Shown one piece after another: positions 17,368 through 25,212 of a stretch of DNA of 64,000 nt. A program made the position numbers and the translations under genes. The notes under the pieces were generated by a model. The model did not search any database, was not told the origin of the DNA, and saw only the letters and a program-made list of their open reading frames with translations. Position 1 is the stretch's first letter, and every line of letters starts with the position of its first letter. Source of the stretch: Proteus columbae (GTDB lineage: Bacteria > Pseudomonadota > Gammaproteobacteria > Enterobacterales > Enterobacteriaceae); assembly GCF_009914335.1 (NCBI RefSeq), contig NZ_CP043925.1, positions 1,364,001-1,428,000 of the forward strand, written 5' to 3'.

Positions 17368-17538
17368 CTAGTAGCCTGAATACTCACGAAGTGCGTCTAC
17401 TATTTCATCACATTCAACAATTAGACTAATTTTTGAATTATCATCACACTCTTTTAACCGACCAAGTTTGATGGATTATTTTCTCAACATCTTTGCTTGC
17501 CATTCTGGATTGTAACTATCTGGAGTTTTAATTCCCAT
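17368..17538 (-). pseudogene. Small gene after N interrupted by a TAA codon
   Basis: A good ribosome site (TAGGAGATAGAG) leads into MGIKTPDSYNPEWQAKMLRK. A TAA (17476-17478) follows, and then the same frame continues with SIKLGRLKECDDNSKISLIV to ...LREYSGY at 17368. The downstream part has coding character and no start of its own. A single C-to-T change (CAA to TAA) would explain it. Confidence 0.6.
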
Positions 17539-17558
17539 CTCTATCTCCTATCTATTAA

Positions 17559-17861
17559 TCAACGTGCCGTAACCCCGAATTCACTGCTCGGCTGTTTTGT
17601 TTTAACTCCTGAAAATACTGCTACATTAGGTAAGCAACAGTTATCTGCTGAGTCATAAACTTTAGTACTACGAATTGAAATTGCTTTTTCAACCCTACTA
17701 ACTGGTTTGCGTGTTAGTGATAAAGTAGGGCGCTTTATTTCTTCTTTTGGCTTGCCATGAATGGCAACTTTTAACTGTTCATTCATAGCATATGCGTTTT
17801 GTAATTCCGTTCTACGGTCAGCTCTGCGACTTCTAGCGCAGTTATATCCGCGAATACACAT
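17559..17861 (-). CDS. N: Lambda N-type transcription antitermination protein
   Basis: N binds boxB RNA through an N-terminal arginine-rich motif and modifies RNA polymerase with the Nus factors. This 100-residue protein has ARSRRADRRTELQNA (residues 9-23), then RPTLSLTRKPVSRVEKAI, which aligns with lambda N RPILSLNRKPKSRVESAL. GGAGGTG precedes the ATG at 17861. It is the first gene from pL, with a nut site between promoter and gene, exactly the expected place. Confidence 0.9.
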   Translation of the reverse strand: MCIRGYNCARSRRADRRTELQNAYAMNEQLKVAIHGKPKEEIKRPTLSLTRKPVSRVEKAISIRSTKVYDSADNCCLPNVAVFSGVKTKQPSSEFGVTAR

Positions 17862-18015
17862 AATTACCACCTCCGAATAAGTTTTGGTGATTGGTGGTAG
17901 GTGCTGATCTCCTACTTTCGGTGTTACGTCATGCGACTTATTGAGTTATTGCCGATCCCTATATTGCTAATCAGCTTTATCATTCACCAATCCAAAAACT
18001 TACTGTTTTTGGTTT

Positions 18016-18047
18016 GCGCATTTTTCAGCGCGTTCTGTTAAAGAGCG
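18016..18047 (-). promoter_or_regulatory. nutL (boxA and boxB)
   Basis: On the minus strand boxA CGCTCTTTAACAG (18035-18047) is followed by the boxB hairpin GCGCTGAAAAATGCGC (18016-18031). The identical 16-base boxB occurs in nutR. It lies between pL and N. Confidence 0.88.
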
Positions 18048-18088
18048 AACATCCTGTTTATCTATGGCTTCTTGCCTTTGGTATGTTA

Positions 18089-18152
18089 AATATAACCAGC
18101 GGTGATTTACAGGTCAACACCGCGGGTAATTAAAATATAACTAGCGGTGTTA
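18089..18152 (-). promoter_or_regulatory. pL promoter with operators OL1, OL2 and OL3
   Basis: Leftward -35 TTGACC (18112-18117) and -10 TATATT (18089-18094) are 17 bp apart. Three 17-bp operators overlap or flank it: TATAACCAGCGGTGATT (18091-18107), CAACACCGCGGGTAATT (18115-18131) and TATAACTAGCGGTGTTA (18136-18152). Their half-sites share TA(A/T)(C/T)ACC with the right operators, so CI and Cro should bind both regions. Confidence 0.85.
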
Positions 18153-18306
18153 ATTTATTGTATTTCCAGATAATTTATTTTCAAAAAAATCTCAAGTTGG
18201 AATGCAGATCACTTTAATAGACAAACCTCAGTGCAGAAAACAAACAAAAATGTTTATGTGCATATCCAGTAGAGTGTTATTGTTTAAATATTGAACGGAG
18301 GTGTGT

Positions 18307-18501
18307 ATGAATATTGAAAGAGATGCTATTTATGAAAGTGTATGCCAAGTTGTAGGAAGGTCTGTAATGTTATTAAACGAAAAAGGTTACCGCATTACAC
18401 ATAAGAATATCTCAGCAATTTTAGAAGAGCAGCGTGTAAATGAAGAGAGTAAACATATGATTGCTATTTATAGTATAGCTATTGATTTGATTGATAAATA
18501 A
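18307..18501 (+). CDS. Small helical protein, weak FumD/DUF2767 resemblance
   Basis: A 64-residue product (MNIERDAIYESVCQVVGRSV...) with GGAGGTG before the ATG at 18307. Residues 8-33 share spacing with the FumD/YdhZ (DUF2767) pattern CxVVGxxVxxMxxxG. The resemblance is by eye only. It reads rightward, away from OL, between OL and the cI operon terminator, and may be expressed in the lysogen. Confidence 0.55.
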   Translation: MNIERDAIYESVCQVVGRSVMLLNEKGYRITHKNISAILEEQRVNEESKHMIAIYSIAIDLIDK

Positions 18502-18529
18502 GTGAAAAAGAAGCCCCCATGGGAGGGCT
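18501..18529 (-). terminator. Terminator of the leftward cI transcript
   Basis: On the minus strand AGCCC-TCCCATGG-GGGCT is followed by TCTTTTTC. It lies downstream of cI and the DUF3024 gene, before OL. Confidence 0.55.
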
Positions 18530-18541
18530 GGGCATTAGTAA

Positions 18542-18650
18542 TTAATCTTCATCTTCAAACAAGCAGTTATATTCACTATAAGCCATTAATTCTGGATAAT
18601 ATACAAGGCCAGCTTTTTCTTGAATAGATTATATTGTCGTTGAGCATACT
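18542..18650 (-). pseudogene. Possible frameshifted remnant downstream of the DUF3024 gene
   Basis: One frame reads VTEYAQRQYNLFKK and then loses sense. After an A-run another frame reads KAGLVYYPELMAYSEYN to ...FEDED and a stop. Inserting one A in the run would join them. The piece is short, so this is only a suggestion. Confidence 0.25.
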
Positions 18651-18656
18651 CAGTTA

Positions 18657-18998
18657 CTAACCAAAGAAATATCCGCAAACATTTTCTTCTACTAATTGAA
18701 TTGCATCAGAGAAGCTACCTAACATTTTTTCATCGTAGTGGTGCCAGTTGCTATTTTTATCCATCCAAAGCAGAGACCATGAACTAGAATGCCTATTATA
18801 TGTTATTTTTGCTATTGGTTCTTCTACTTTGCCATCACTCCATATTAGTTGTCTAATTTCAAAGATAATTACTGAGTCGTCCTCGATACGATACTGTAGA
18901 TCTAATTCATCTCTCAGGTGCTCTGCTGGGCGGCGTTTTTCCATGAAAAACTCCATACACCGTCTAATATTTGCTATCTCAATATTGTTAAACGCCAT
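18657..18998 (-). CDS. DUF3024 protein in the repressor operon
   Basis: The 113-residue sequence has the DUF3024 pattern: EIANIRRCMEFFMEKRRPAEHLR, YRIEDDSVIIFEIR, then WSLLWMDKNSNWHHY and a final CGYFFG. Function is unknown. It lies 9 bp downstream of cI on the same strand, the position of rexAB in lambda. It would therefore be made from pRM in the lysogen and could be an exclusion or conversion gene (inference). Confidence 0.8.
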   Translation of the reverse strand: MAFNNIEIANIRRCMEFFMEKRRPAEHLRDELDLQYRIEDDSVIIFEIRQLIWSDGKVEEPIAKITYNRHSSSWSLLWMDKNSNWHHYDEKMLGSFSDAIQLVEENVCGYFFG

Positions 18999-19006
18999 AC
19001 TCCCTC

Positions 19007-19717
19007 CTAAAACGTGTCGTCAGGCCATTGTGACTTGATTACCTTACCTATGATTGTGCAATTCCCATTAATGGGGATCAGGTCATAGCGTGGGTTTAAT
19101 GGCTCTAGATACTCAATCCCGCCTTCTCTAATAAGTCGTTTGAATGTAAATTCATCATTCAGTAAACGAGCAACACAGAAATCTCCGAACTCGACTTCTT
19201 CTTCAGGATCTACCAGAATTAGCATTCCTTCTGGAAAACTTGGCTTTCCTCCAGGTGGGGCTGTCATTGATTGCCCTTCAACTTCTAACCAGAAAGCGCG
19301 CTCACTAGCTTTCTTAGCTGTCGGTATCCAATACACAGCATCTTTCTGAGTGTATGAGTTAAATTCTGTTGAGAAAGCGCCAGCTTGTACCTTTGTAAAT
19401 AGAGGGTACTGGTATTTTTCATTCATACTTGGTGTTTTTAATGGGCTGACAGCTTTAAACATACCTCTAATTTCTTTGGCTAGAGATGGGCTAAATTCAT
19501 CAACAGTGACTTGCAATGCTTCTGCTAGCTTAGCTGCATTCTCTATATTTAATGCATTTACGCCATTCAATAATTGAGCAATGGCACTTTGCCCCATGCC
19601 GATTGAATCACCAAGGGTTTCTTGTGACAAGCTGAGCTCTTTCTTTTTTGCCTCAAATATATTTTTTAGGCGAAGAGCGTCAGCTTTTTGTTCATCTGTG
19701 ATCGGTTTTTTTTTCAT
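19007..19717 (-). CDS. cI: CI repressor (lambda type)
   Basis: The 236-residue repressor matches lambda CI along its length. It has an N-terminal helix-turn-helix ([23 protein letters not shown]) and a C-terminal S24 domain. The self-cleavage site is Ala112-Gly113 (KVQAG), the nucleophile Ser150 (EGQSMTAP) and the base Lys193 (FTFKRLI). It keeps the lysogen silent and is cleaved when RecA is activated. The start lies just inside the OR region, so the pRM transcript may be leaderless as in lambda. Confidence 0.96.
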   Translation of the reverse strand: MKKKPITDEQKADALRLKNIFEAKKKELSLSQETLGDSIGMGQSAIAQLLNGVNALNIENAAKLAEALQVTVDEFSPSLAKEIRGMFKAVSPLKTPSMNEKYQYPLFTKVQAGAFSTEFNSYTQKDAVYWIPTAKKASERAFWLEVEGQSMTAPPGGKPSFPEGMLILVDPEEEVEFGDFCVARLLNDEFTFKRLIREGGIEYLEPLNPRYDLIPINGNCTIIGKVIKSQWPDDTF

Positions 19718-19727
19718 ACTGCAATTT

Positions 19728-19793
19728 TATTACCAAATGGAATATTTACCAATCACCGCAGGTGTTGACTATTTTATCACTTGCGGTAATAAT
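19728..19793 (+). promoter_or_regulatory. Right operator OR1-OR3 with pR and pRM
   Basis: pR is TTGACT (19765-19770), 17 bp, AATAAT (19788-19793), nearly identical to lambda pR. Three 17-bp operators are OR3 TATTACCAAATGGAATA (19728-19744), OR2 AATCACCGCAGGTGTTG (19751-19767) and OR1 TATCACTTGCGGTAATA (19775-19791). Positions and spacing copy lambda. pRM reads the other way from the OR3/OR2 side. Confidence 0.9.
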
Positions 19794-19812
19794 GATTAAA
19801 AAAGGAGAAACT

Positions 19813-19998
19813 ATGGAAAAAGTCCCTCTTACTAAATTTGCTACTGAGCTAGGACAACACAAAACGGCTGAATTGTTAGGTGTTAGGCAAAGCGCAATAA
19901 GTAAAGCAATTTTAAAGAAAAGAAATATTTTCATTATCAGAAAACAAGATGGAACAGTTGAGGCTGAAGAAGTTAAGCCGTTTCCATCAGGAAAATAA
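19813..19998 (+). CDS. cro: Cro repressor
   Basis: The 61-residue protein (MEKVPLTKFATELGQHKTAE...) aligns with lambda Cro, including LGVRQSAISKAI as the recognition helix and AEEVKPFPS near the end. AAAGGAGAAACT precedes the ATG at 19813. It is the first gene from pR and should lower cI transcription by binding OR3. Confidence 0.95.
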   Translation: MEKVPLTKFATELGQHKTAELLGVRQSAISKAILKKRNIFIIRKQDGTVEAEEVKPFPSGK

Positions 19999-20007
19999 GT
20001 ATCATCC

Positions 20008-20040
20008 TGCTCTTTAACAGCTCTGCGCTGAAAAATGCGC
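20008..20040 (+). promoter_or_regulatory. nutR (boxA and boxB)
   Basis: boxA TGCTCTTTAACAG (20008-20020) is followed by boxB GCGCTGAAAAATGCGC (20025-20040), identical to the nutL boxB. It lies just after cro, as in lambda. Confidence 0.9.
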
Positions 20041-20049
20041 ACCTAAACA

Positions 20050-20077
20050 ATCCGCTCATATGGAATGAGCCACGGAT
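20050..20077 (+). terminator. Hairpin after nutR, possible tR1
   Basis: GCTCAT-ATGGA-ATGAGC is nested in ATCC...GGAT. There is no strong T-tract, so if it terminates it is more likely Rho-assisted, like lambda tR1. Confidence 0.35.
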
Positions 20078-20106
20078 CATTATTGTCCCTTAGTTAACTC
20101 ATAAGG

Positions 20107-20139
20107 ACTCTAAACAATGGAATGCGCAAATACACGCAA
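20107..20139 (-). promoter_or_regulatory. pRE with CII-binding repeats
   Basis: On the minus strand TTGC-GTGTAT-TTGC (20126-20139) matches the lambda CII site TTGC-N6-TTGC. A possible -10 TAGAGT lies at 20107-20112. The site overlaps the start of cII, as in lambda, and would drive cI during establishment. Confidence 0.75.
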
Positions 20140-20464
20140 ACAATTCAATCAATTTATCTCTAATCACCTAATAGCTTCAGCATTGCAAGCATTGAGAAAT
20201 AAAACTCAGTCTGCCGTGGCTAGAACGTTAGGTGTTCATGATTCAACAATCCTACGTCGAACTGAAAAATATCCTGAAATATGCGAAACGCTTGTCGCAT
20301 CGGGAATTATTGATTTTGTGATGGAAGGAGAACGAAAAATCTCAGAAGAAGAGTACCGATTTTTGTGGAAACAAATGGGTGAACTTTCTCAAATGAAAAT
20401 AAAAGAAAACGCCTCGATTGCGGCAACAAACGAGGCGTGTTGTTCAATGGAATTCACCATTTAA
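20117..20464 (+). CDS. cII: CII-like transcriptional activator
   Basis: CII activates pRE, pI and paQ to favour lysogeny. The 115-residue product has the CII-type helix-turn-helix (NKTQSAVARTLGVHDSTILRR) and an acidic C-terminal half. Position after cro and nutR, and a TTGC-N6-TTGC site overlapping its own start, support the call. It is longer than lambda CII (97 aa) at the C terminus. Confidence 0.85.
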   Translation: MECANTRKQFNQFISNHLIASALQALRNKTQSAVARTLGVHDSTILRRTEKYPEICETLVASGIIDFVMEGERKISEEEYRFLWKQMGELSQMKIKENASIAATNEACCSMEFTI

Positions 20465-20502
20465 CGTACAAATACACTGTATCAATATCCAGTTTTTATC
20501 AC

Positions 20503-20530
20503 AAGGGGAAACTTCGGTTTCCCTTTTTTG
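20503..20530 (+). terminator. Terminator between cII and the replication genes
   Basis: GGGAAAC-TTCG-GTTTCCC followed by six T residues. It would block pR transcripts not modified by N. Confidence 0.8.
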
Positions 20531-20559
20531 ATACAGCTTTGGAATGGAGAAATTATACC

Positions 20560-20733
20560 ATGAGACAAAGAATAAATCATGAATTTAATGGCTGTGATGA
20601 GCATAAAAACATCATGAGAAATAGGCTATTACAAGAAATAACCCCACTGGGTTGTCAGCGTTTAAAGGAAGCATTGAAAGACGCAAAATTAAGGAAAGCA
20701 CATCGGGATAAGTTATTAGGAGAGCGAAAATGA
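20560..20733 (+). CDS. Small basic phage protein upstream of O
   Basis: The 57-residue frame MRQRINHEFNGCDEHKNIMR... ends RDKLLGERK and overlaps the next ATG by four bases. GGAG lies 11 nt before its ATG at 20560. It is basic and helical, with unknown function, and is coupled to the replication gene. Confidence 0.6.
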   Translation: MRQRINHEFNGCDEHKNIMRNRLLQEITPLGCQRLKEALKDAKLRKAHRDKLLGERK

Positions 20734-21497
20734 GTATGCTTCTAATGGCAAAAGCCATGCAATTACAGGTGGGGAGTACAGCACAAAAAATGGTGCTACT
20801 GAAACTTGCCGATAATGCCAATGATAAAGGCGAGTGCTTTCCTTCTTATGAAACTATTGCACGTCATTGCGAAATTAGCCGTCAAAGTGCGATAAACCAC
20901 ATTAAAAGTTTATGTAAAAAAGGGTTTGTTCGTAAAGTTACGCGAAAAACTGATAAGGGGCATACTTCCAATTTATATATTTTGGATTTGGAGGCTAAAT
21001 CTCTTGATGAGGGTAGTCAAAATACAGTACCACCTAGTCAAAATTCTGTACCAGAGGTAGTCAAAGAATTTGACCACGGTAGTCAAACGGTTGGACTAGG
21101 GGGTAGTCAAAAATTTTTACCCAGAACCAGTCAGTCTTTTAACCAGTCAATTAACTCTAAAAAATTATCGTCTGACGACTCGAAACCTGCAAAGCAGATT
21201 TCAATTAATCGGCAAGCTAAAATTCCTTATCAGGAAATCATGCAAGCCTTCAACGAATCAGCAGGGGATAGATTACCCAATGCCGAATCACTGAATGACA
21301 AACGCAAACGAGCAATATCCAAATTCCTGAAAGAGCTTAAAGAGCCCACAGTCGAATCAGCTAAAAATTATTTTGATTATTTTATGGAAACGGCGAGTGC
21401 TTGGTATTTCGGCGAAAATAATCGGGGTTGGCGAGCGAATTTTGATTATTTACTCAGACCTGAAACGGTACTCAAAACAAGGGAAGGAGCACTGTGA
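20730..21497 (+). CDS. O: Replication initiator, O-like
   Basis: The N-terminal winged helix (residues 15-85, KLADNANDKGECFPSYETIARHCEISRQSAINHIK) is the DNA-binding part of O-type initiators. The middle is low-complexity and encoded by repeated DNA (five iterons). The C-terminal part (YFDYFMETASAWYFGENNRGWRANFDYLL) is typical of phage O/DnaT-like proteins that load the helicase. A dnaB gene follows directly with overlapping stop and start. Confidence 0.85.
   Translation: MSMLLMAKAMQLQVGSTAQKMVLLKLADNANDKGECFPSYETIARHCEISRQSAINHIKSLCKKGFVRKVTRKTDKGHTSNLYILDLEAKSLDEGSQNTVPPSQNSVPEVVKEFDHGSQTVGLGGSQKFLPRTSQSFNQSINSKKLSSDDSKPAKQISINRQAKIPYQEIMQAFNESAGDRLPNAESLNDKRKRAISKFLKELKEPTVESAKNYFDYFMETASAWYFGENNRGWRANFDYLLRPETVLKTREGAL
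21012..21112 (+). other. Putative phage replication origin, five iterons inside O
   Basis: The core TAGTCAAA occurs in 11-bp units starting at 21012, 21033, 21056, 21078 and 21102 (G/C-G/C-TAGTCAAA-N). The spacing of 21-24 bp is two helical turns. An A/T-rich stretch follows at about 21135-21165. The layout copies the lambda ori inside O. Confidence 0.75.
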
Positions 21498-22882
21498 TGA
21501 ACCAAGTTCCGAATAATTTAATGGCGGAACAAAATGTTATTGGAGGACTCCTGCTTGACCCGCAAAGTGATAATGCGCAATCAATTTTTTCACTGCTAAA
21601 ACCTGAAGATTTTTATGCCCGACACCATCAAATTATTTATCTCACCCTGCGAGAAATGTATACCCAACGTATGCCAATAGACATCATGACGGTGACGGAT
21701 TGTCTGGAGTCAAAAGGCCGAATTAATCAATCAGGTGGTTTTGCCTATCTTGCTGAGATGGCAAGAGAAACACCGAGTATTGCTAACATTATGGCTTATG
21801 CGAAAAAAATCCGAGAGTGTTCCGCACAGCGTTTTGTTATCGAAAAGACGGTTGAAATTCAAAAACTCATGATGGTGCCAAGTGAGTTAAGTTTTACGGA
21901 TAAAATTGAACAAGCACAACGCTTGCTTGATGAAGCCACGTCGTTTGGAAAAATGGGGAGAAAAACAGGGCTACGCCGAATTGATGATGTGTTGGATGAT
22001 GTTTTTACCGATATTTGTGACCGCCAAGATACCCCAGAGAAACATCGAGGATTAAAAACGGGATTTAAAGATTTTGACCGCCTATTAAGCCCAAAACAGA
22101 TTGTCATCGGTTCTCTGTTCGTGATTGGTGCTCGTCCAAAGATGGGGAAAACAACCGTTCTCACTGAAATGGCAAAAAATGTCTCACAACAAGGTAAGCC
22201 TGTATTGTTGTTCAGCATGGAAATGACGGATAAACAGCTTGTTGAACGGACACTAGCCCAACAAACCCAGATTAATTCAGATAAATTTTACCAAAAGTTA
22301 GAGGAGTATGAATGGGATAGGCTTTGCAGTGCCATCGGTCGCCTTAAAGATGAGCCCAATATTTGGGTGGATGATACACCCGGCATGTCCTTACAACACA
22401 TTCGTTCTGAAAGTCGGAGAATTAAGCGCAAAGTCGGTGATATTGGGTTTATTGGTGTCGATTACCTCACTCTGATGCAAGCGGGAAAAGCTGACCGTAA
22501 TGATATTGCCTATGGTGAAATCACTAAGGGGCTAAAGATATTGGCAAAAGAGCTCAATACGGTGGTTGTGTTGCTTGTACAACTGAATCGGGGATTGGAA
22601 AACAGGGCAGATAAACGCCCCGTACCAAGTGATTCAAGAGATACAGGACAAATCGAGCAAGATTGTGATTATTGGTTAGGCATTTATCGTGATGCGGTGT
22701 ACCACGATAATGCGGATGAAACACTGACCGAGATGATTTTAAGACTCAATCGACACGGTAAAACAGGTACTGTGTATGTTGACCAACAAGGATTGAGTAT
22801 TACATCGGTTGATCAATATATGGCTGCTTATCGCGCTCAACCGAAACGAGAGCCTAAAAGGTATTGTGAAAAATCGTTTTAA
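21497..22882 (+). CDS. dnaB: Replicative DNA helicase, DnaB type
   Basis: The 461-residue phage DnaB has the N-terminal domain (LMAEQNVIGGLLLDP) and the RecA-like domain with Walker A (GARPKMGKTT), Walker B (IGVDYLTLM) and LLVQLNRGLENR. It ends with the arginine-finger region (DTGQIEQDCDYWLGIYRD). It would replace the host helicase, so no lambda-P-like loader is needed. The ATG at 21497 is better spaced from GGAG than the GTG at 21494. Confidence 0.93.
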   Translation: MNQVPNNLMAEQNVIGGLLLDPQSDNAQSIFSLLKPEDFYARHHQIIYLTLREMYTQRMPIDIMTVTDCLESKGRINQSGGFAYLAEMARETPSIANIMAYAKKIRECSAQRFVIEKTVEIQKLMMVPSELSFTDKIEQAQRLLDEATSFGKMGRKTGLRRIDDVLDDVFTDICDRQDTPEKHRGLKTGFKDFDRLLSPKQIVIGSLFVIGARPKMGKTTVLTEMAKNVSQQGKPVLLFSMEMTDKQLVERTLAQQTQINSDKFYQKLEEYEWDRLCSAIGRLKDEPNIWVDDTPGMSLQHIRSESRRIKRKVGDIGFIGVDYLTLMQAGKADRNDIAYGEITKGLKILAKELNTVVVLLVQLNRGLENRADKRPVPSDSRDTGQIEQDCDYWLGIYRDAVYHDNADETLTEMILRLNRHGKTGTVYVDQQGLSITSVDQYMAAYRAQPKREPKRYCEKSF

Positions 22883-22903
22883 TTCGATAGAGGGATTTTA
22901 GAT

Positions 22904-23239
22904 ATGACAATAAAACAACTACAGAAAAAAATTCATCAACAAAACATTGAGGCTGGATGGTGGGATATCCCAAGGGAAAAAGGAACCTTACTTTGCTTGA
23001 TCCATTCTGAAATTAGTGAAGCAATGGAGGGGGAGCGTAAAGATCTAATGGATTACCATTTACCACATAGAAAAATGGCAGAAGTTGAACTTGCTGATGC
23101 TGTTATTCGTATTTTGGATTATGCGGAAGAGTTCGGTTACGACATCGAAAGCGCTATTACAGAGAAACTCGAATACAACAAACATCGAGTAGATCATCAG
23201 CGAGAAAATAGAGTTAAAAAAGGAGGTAAACGATTTTAA
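22904..23239 (+). CDS. MazG-like nucleotide pyrophosphohydrolase
   Basis: A 111-residue all-alpha NTP pyrophosphatase-like protein. Metal-binding pairs are visible as LIHSEISEAMEGER and VELADAVIRILDYAE, the ExxE and ExxD pattern of the MazG superfamily. Phage members are thought to adjust nucleotide or ppGpp pools during infection. It lies in the early rightward operon. Confidence 0.82.
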   Translation: MTIKQLQKKIHQQNIEAGWWDIPREKGTLLCLIHSEISEAMEGERKDLMDYHLPHRKMAEVELADAVIRILDYAEEFGYDIESAITEKLEYNKHRVDHQRENRVKKGGKRF

Positions 23240-23306
23240 TTTAGCAATTTCCGAGATGAAACTAGGTGTTTGTATATTTAAAAAATAATGATGGAGAGGT
23301 TGTTTA

Positions 23307-23756
23307 GTGACAGATGATATCTGTCTCCATAAATCCAATCTCAACAGTATTTTCAAAGTGCTCTCCGAAATCGTGACAACAGGTAAACGCTATCGCATCA
23401 AAATCACCGAGTGGCGTGATTTAAGAACCATACCCATGAATAAAACATGGCGTATGTGGATGGAAAACACAGGCGAGTGGTTACGTGCACGTGGCGTTGT
23501 TATCGATATTAAAAATGGTGTCGGTGAAGTTGTTTTATCAAAGCCCATCACTAATGAGGAAACTCATGAATATTTCGTTGGACATTGGCTAGGACGCAAT
23601 GAAAACGGTGAGCGTGAAAAAACCAGCAAGATGGATAAAGCAAGGATGCTTTACATGATGGAGAAACATGAACAATGGTGCATTGAGAAGGGAATTCCGA
23701 TCATCATTCCTCGTAACTCTGAATATATGAGTTTGAAAAGAAAGCAAGAAGAATAG
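23307..23756 (+). CDS. ninB: NinB-like recombination protein
   Basis: The 149-residue protein carries the NinB pattern: YRIKITEWRDLRTIPMNKTWRMW, later KARMLYMMEKHEQWCIEKGI. NinB (Orf in lambda) is a recombination mediator that binds single-stranded DNA and SSB. It starts at a GTG preceded by GGAGAGG. A phage ERF and SSB are encoded in the left operon. Confidence 0.85.
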   Translation: MTDDICLHKSNLNSIFKVLSEIVTTGKRYRIKITEWRDLRTIPMNKTWRMWMENTGEWLRARGVVIDIKNGVGEVVLSKPITNEETHEYFVGHWLGRNENGEREKTSKMDKARMLYMMEKHEQWCIEKGIPIIIPRNSEYMSLKRKQEE

Positions 23757-23837
23757 GAAATAGTGATGATTATTTCAGTTAATAACATGATCGTTTTTAT
23801 TTTAGAGTGATAAAAAATAGTAATCAGGAGGCTCATG

Positions 23838-24125
23838 ATGAATTTACGCAATGAGGCAAAAGGGCGTGAATGTCAGATTAGAATACCTTCAGTTTGTAAT
23901 GGTAACTCTGAAACGGTTGTTTTAGCCCATTACAGAATGTCAGGTCTTTGTGGCGTCGGAATAAAATCGCATGACTTATTTGGCGCTTGGGCTTGTAGTG
24001 CATGTCACGATGAAGTTGATAGACGAACACGATTTACGGATATGGAGTATGCAAAACAATGTCACCTAGAAGGTGTTTTGAGAACGCAAGCCATATTGAT
24101 CCAAGAAGGGAAGTTGAACGTGTGA
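23838..24125 (+). CDS. DUF1364 zinc-binding nin-region protein
   Basis: This 95-residue protein (MNLRNEAKGRECQIRIPSVCN...) has VLAHYRMSGLCGVGIKSHD and the motif WACSACHDEVDRRT. The Cys/His arrangement is typical of DUF1364, an HNH-like family between ninB and rusA in lambdoid phages. Activity is not established. GGAGG precedes the start, and the stop overlaps rusA. Confidence 0.82.
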   Translation: MNLRNEAKGRECQIRIPSVCNGNSETVVLAHYRMSGLCGVGIKSHDLFGAWACSACHDEVDRRTRFTDMEYAKQCHLEGVLRTQAILIQEGKLNV

Positions 24126-24478
24126 AGGTCTTTAATATCGAACCAGTACCTAAACCAAGGATGACTCAGGCTGATAAATGGAAAAAACGTCCCCCAGTTT
24201 TAAAGTATTTTGCGTTTAAGGACGAAGTAAAGTTAAACAAAATCACCCTACCTGAATCACATTACCACATTACATTCATTCTACCCATGCCGAAGAGTTG
24301 GAGTAAAACTAAACGCTCCGAAATGAACGGTAAACCCCATCAACAAAAACCGGATAAAGATAATCTCGAAAAAGCATTACTTGATGCTATTTTTGACGAT
24401 GATTCACGTGTATGGGATGGGCGGGTAACAAAAGTGTGGGGAAAAAGGGGGCAGATAATTATCCAAGAGGTGCGATAG
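24122..24478 (+). CDS. rusA: RusA Holliday-junction resolvase
   Basis: RusA cuts four-way junctions symmetrically. The product from the GTG at 24122 is 118 aa, starting VKVFNIEPVPKPRMT and containing KPDKDNLEKALLDAIFDDDSRVWD, with the family's catalytic Asp residues. The GTG overlaps the DUF1364 stop. The upstream extension in the same frame is not part of the family. Confidence 0.9.
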   Translation: MKVFNIEPVPKPRMTQADKWKKRPPVLKYFAFKDEVKLNKITLPESHYHITFILPMPKSWSKTKRSEMNGKPHQQKPDKDNLEKALLDAIFDDDSRVWDGRVTKVWGKRGQIIIQEVR

Positions 24479-25110
24479 TGAATATTGAGTGGATACGCGA
24501 GCGAGTAAGTACAGCGTTGATGAATGTTTGTATTATAGAAAATGGGCCGTTAAGTGCCATGGAGGAACAAGCAATACTTGTAACCGATAGGTTTAAAAGA
24601 AACCCAATACGCTATGCGGGTGAAATAAAGTCTCGATACAGACTCCCCTCACATCCACTCAAAATTAAGCAAAAACATGCCAAAGGAAAATCAAAACCAT
24701 TAATTAATGAAGTTACTTATCGCACTTCATCATGGCGCAGAGGTATTCATCAATTGCCTAACGAAATGCGCTTATGGTTACTCTATTGCTATGGTGATTA
24801 TCAATATTATCGTGAGCAAATACTCATTGTTCCCTATATTTGGCATGAGTTTCAGCGATTAAATAGTAAAAAAAGGATAACGAAAAAAGTTAAGCAACGA
24901 CTTCAATCTCTTACCTTACTAGCCATTCAGACGGTAAAAGCAGAAATTAATCAAACAGCAAAAAAATATACGGATGTTAAGCTCGCTGAATTGTTGGGCG
25001 TCAGTGCTGATGCTTGGCGAAAGAGCTATAAACTGTATTGGATTTGTTTATTAGATTGTTGCTATCAATTAGATAGAGATTCGCTATTCAAAATTAGCGC
25101 TTTAAGCTGA
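24478..25110 (+). CDS. Q: Late antitermination protein Q
   Basis: Q lets RNA polymerase from pR' read through terminators into the lysis and head genes. The 210-residue protein (VNIEWIRERVSTALMNVCIIENGPLSAMEEQA...) matches the 82/P22-type Q proteins in its N terminus and the late LAELLGVSADAWRKSYKLYWICLL segment. The GTG overlaps the rusA stop and has AGAGGTG upstream. A promoter and strong terminator follow at once. Confidence 0.88.
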   Translation: MNIEWIRERVSTALMNVCIIENGPLSAMEEQAILVTDRFKRNPIRYAGEIKSRYRLPSHPLKIKQKHAKGKSKPLINEVTYRTSSWRRGIHQLPNEMRLWLLYCYGDYQYYREQILIVPYIWHEFQRLNSKKRITKKVKQRLQSLTLLAIQTVKAEINQTAKKYTDVKLAELLGVSADAWRKSYKLYWICLLDCCYQLDRDSLFKISALS

Positions 25111-25118
25111 TTAAAAAG

Positions 25119-25212
25119 TTGCAAAACTCCGTTTTTTTCTATAAATTAAATGCAATATTTATATAATAGTATAAATGTAAGTATTTCAAACCTCGCTTCG
25201 GCGGGGTTTTTT
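25119..25212 (+). promoter_or_regulatory. Late promoter pR' region and terminator tR'
   Basis: Directly after Q, TTGCAA (25119-25124) and TAAATT (25142-25147) are 17 bp apart. A second -10-like TATAAT stands at 25162. The hairpin CCTCGC-TTCG-GCGGGG with six T residues (25191-25212) follows. A short promoter-terminator unit after Q is the standard substrate of Q. The promoter assignment is approximate and the terminator is clear. Confidence 0.65.

Noticed and set aside
19746..20042. 98-residue minus-strand frame over OR and cro
   Set aside because: It covers the operator region and the complement of cro and nutR.
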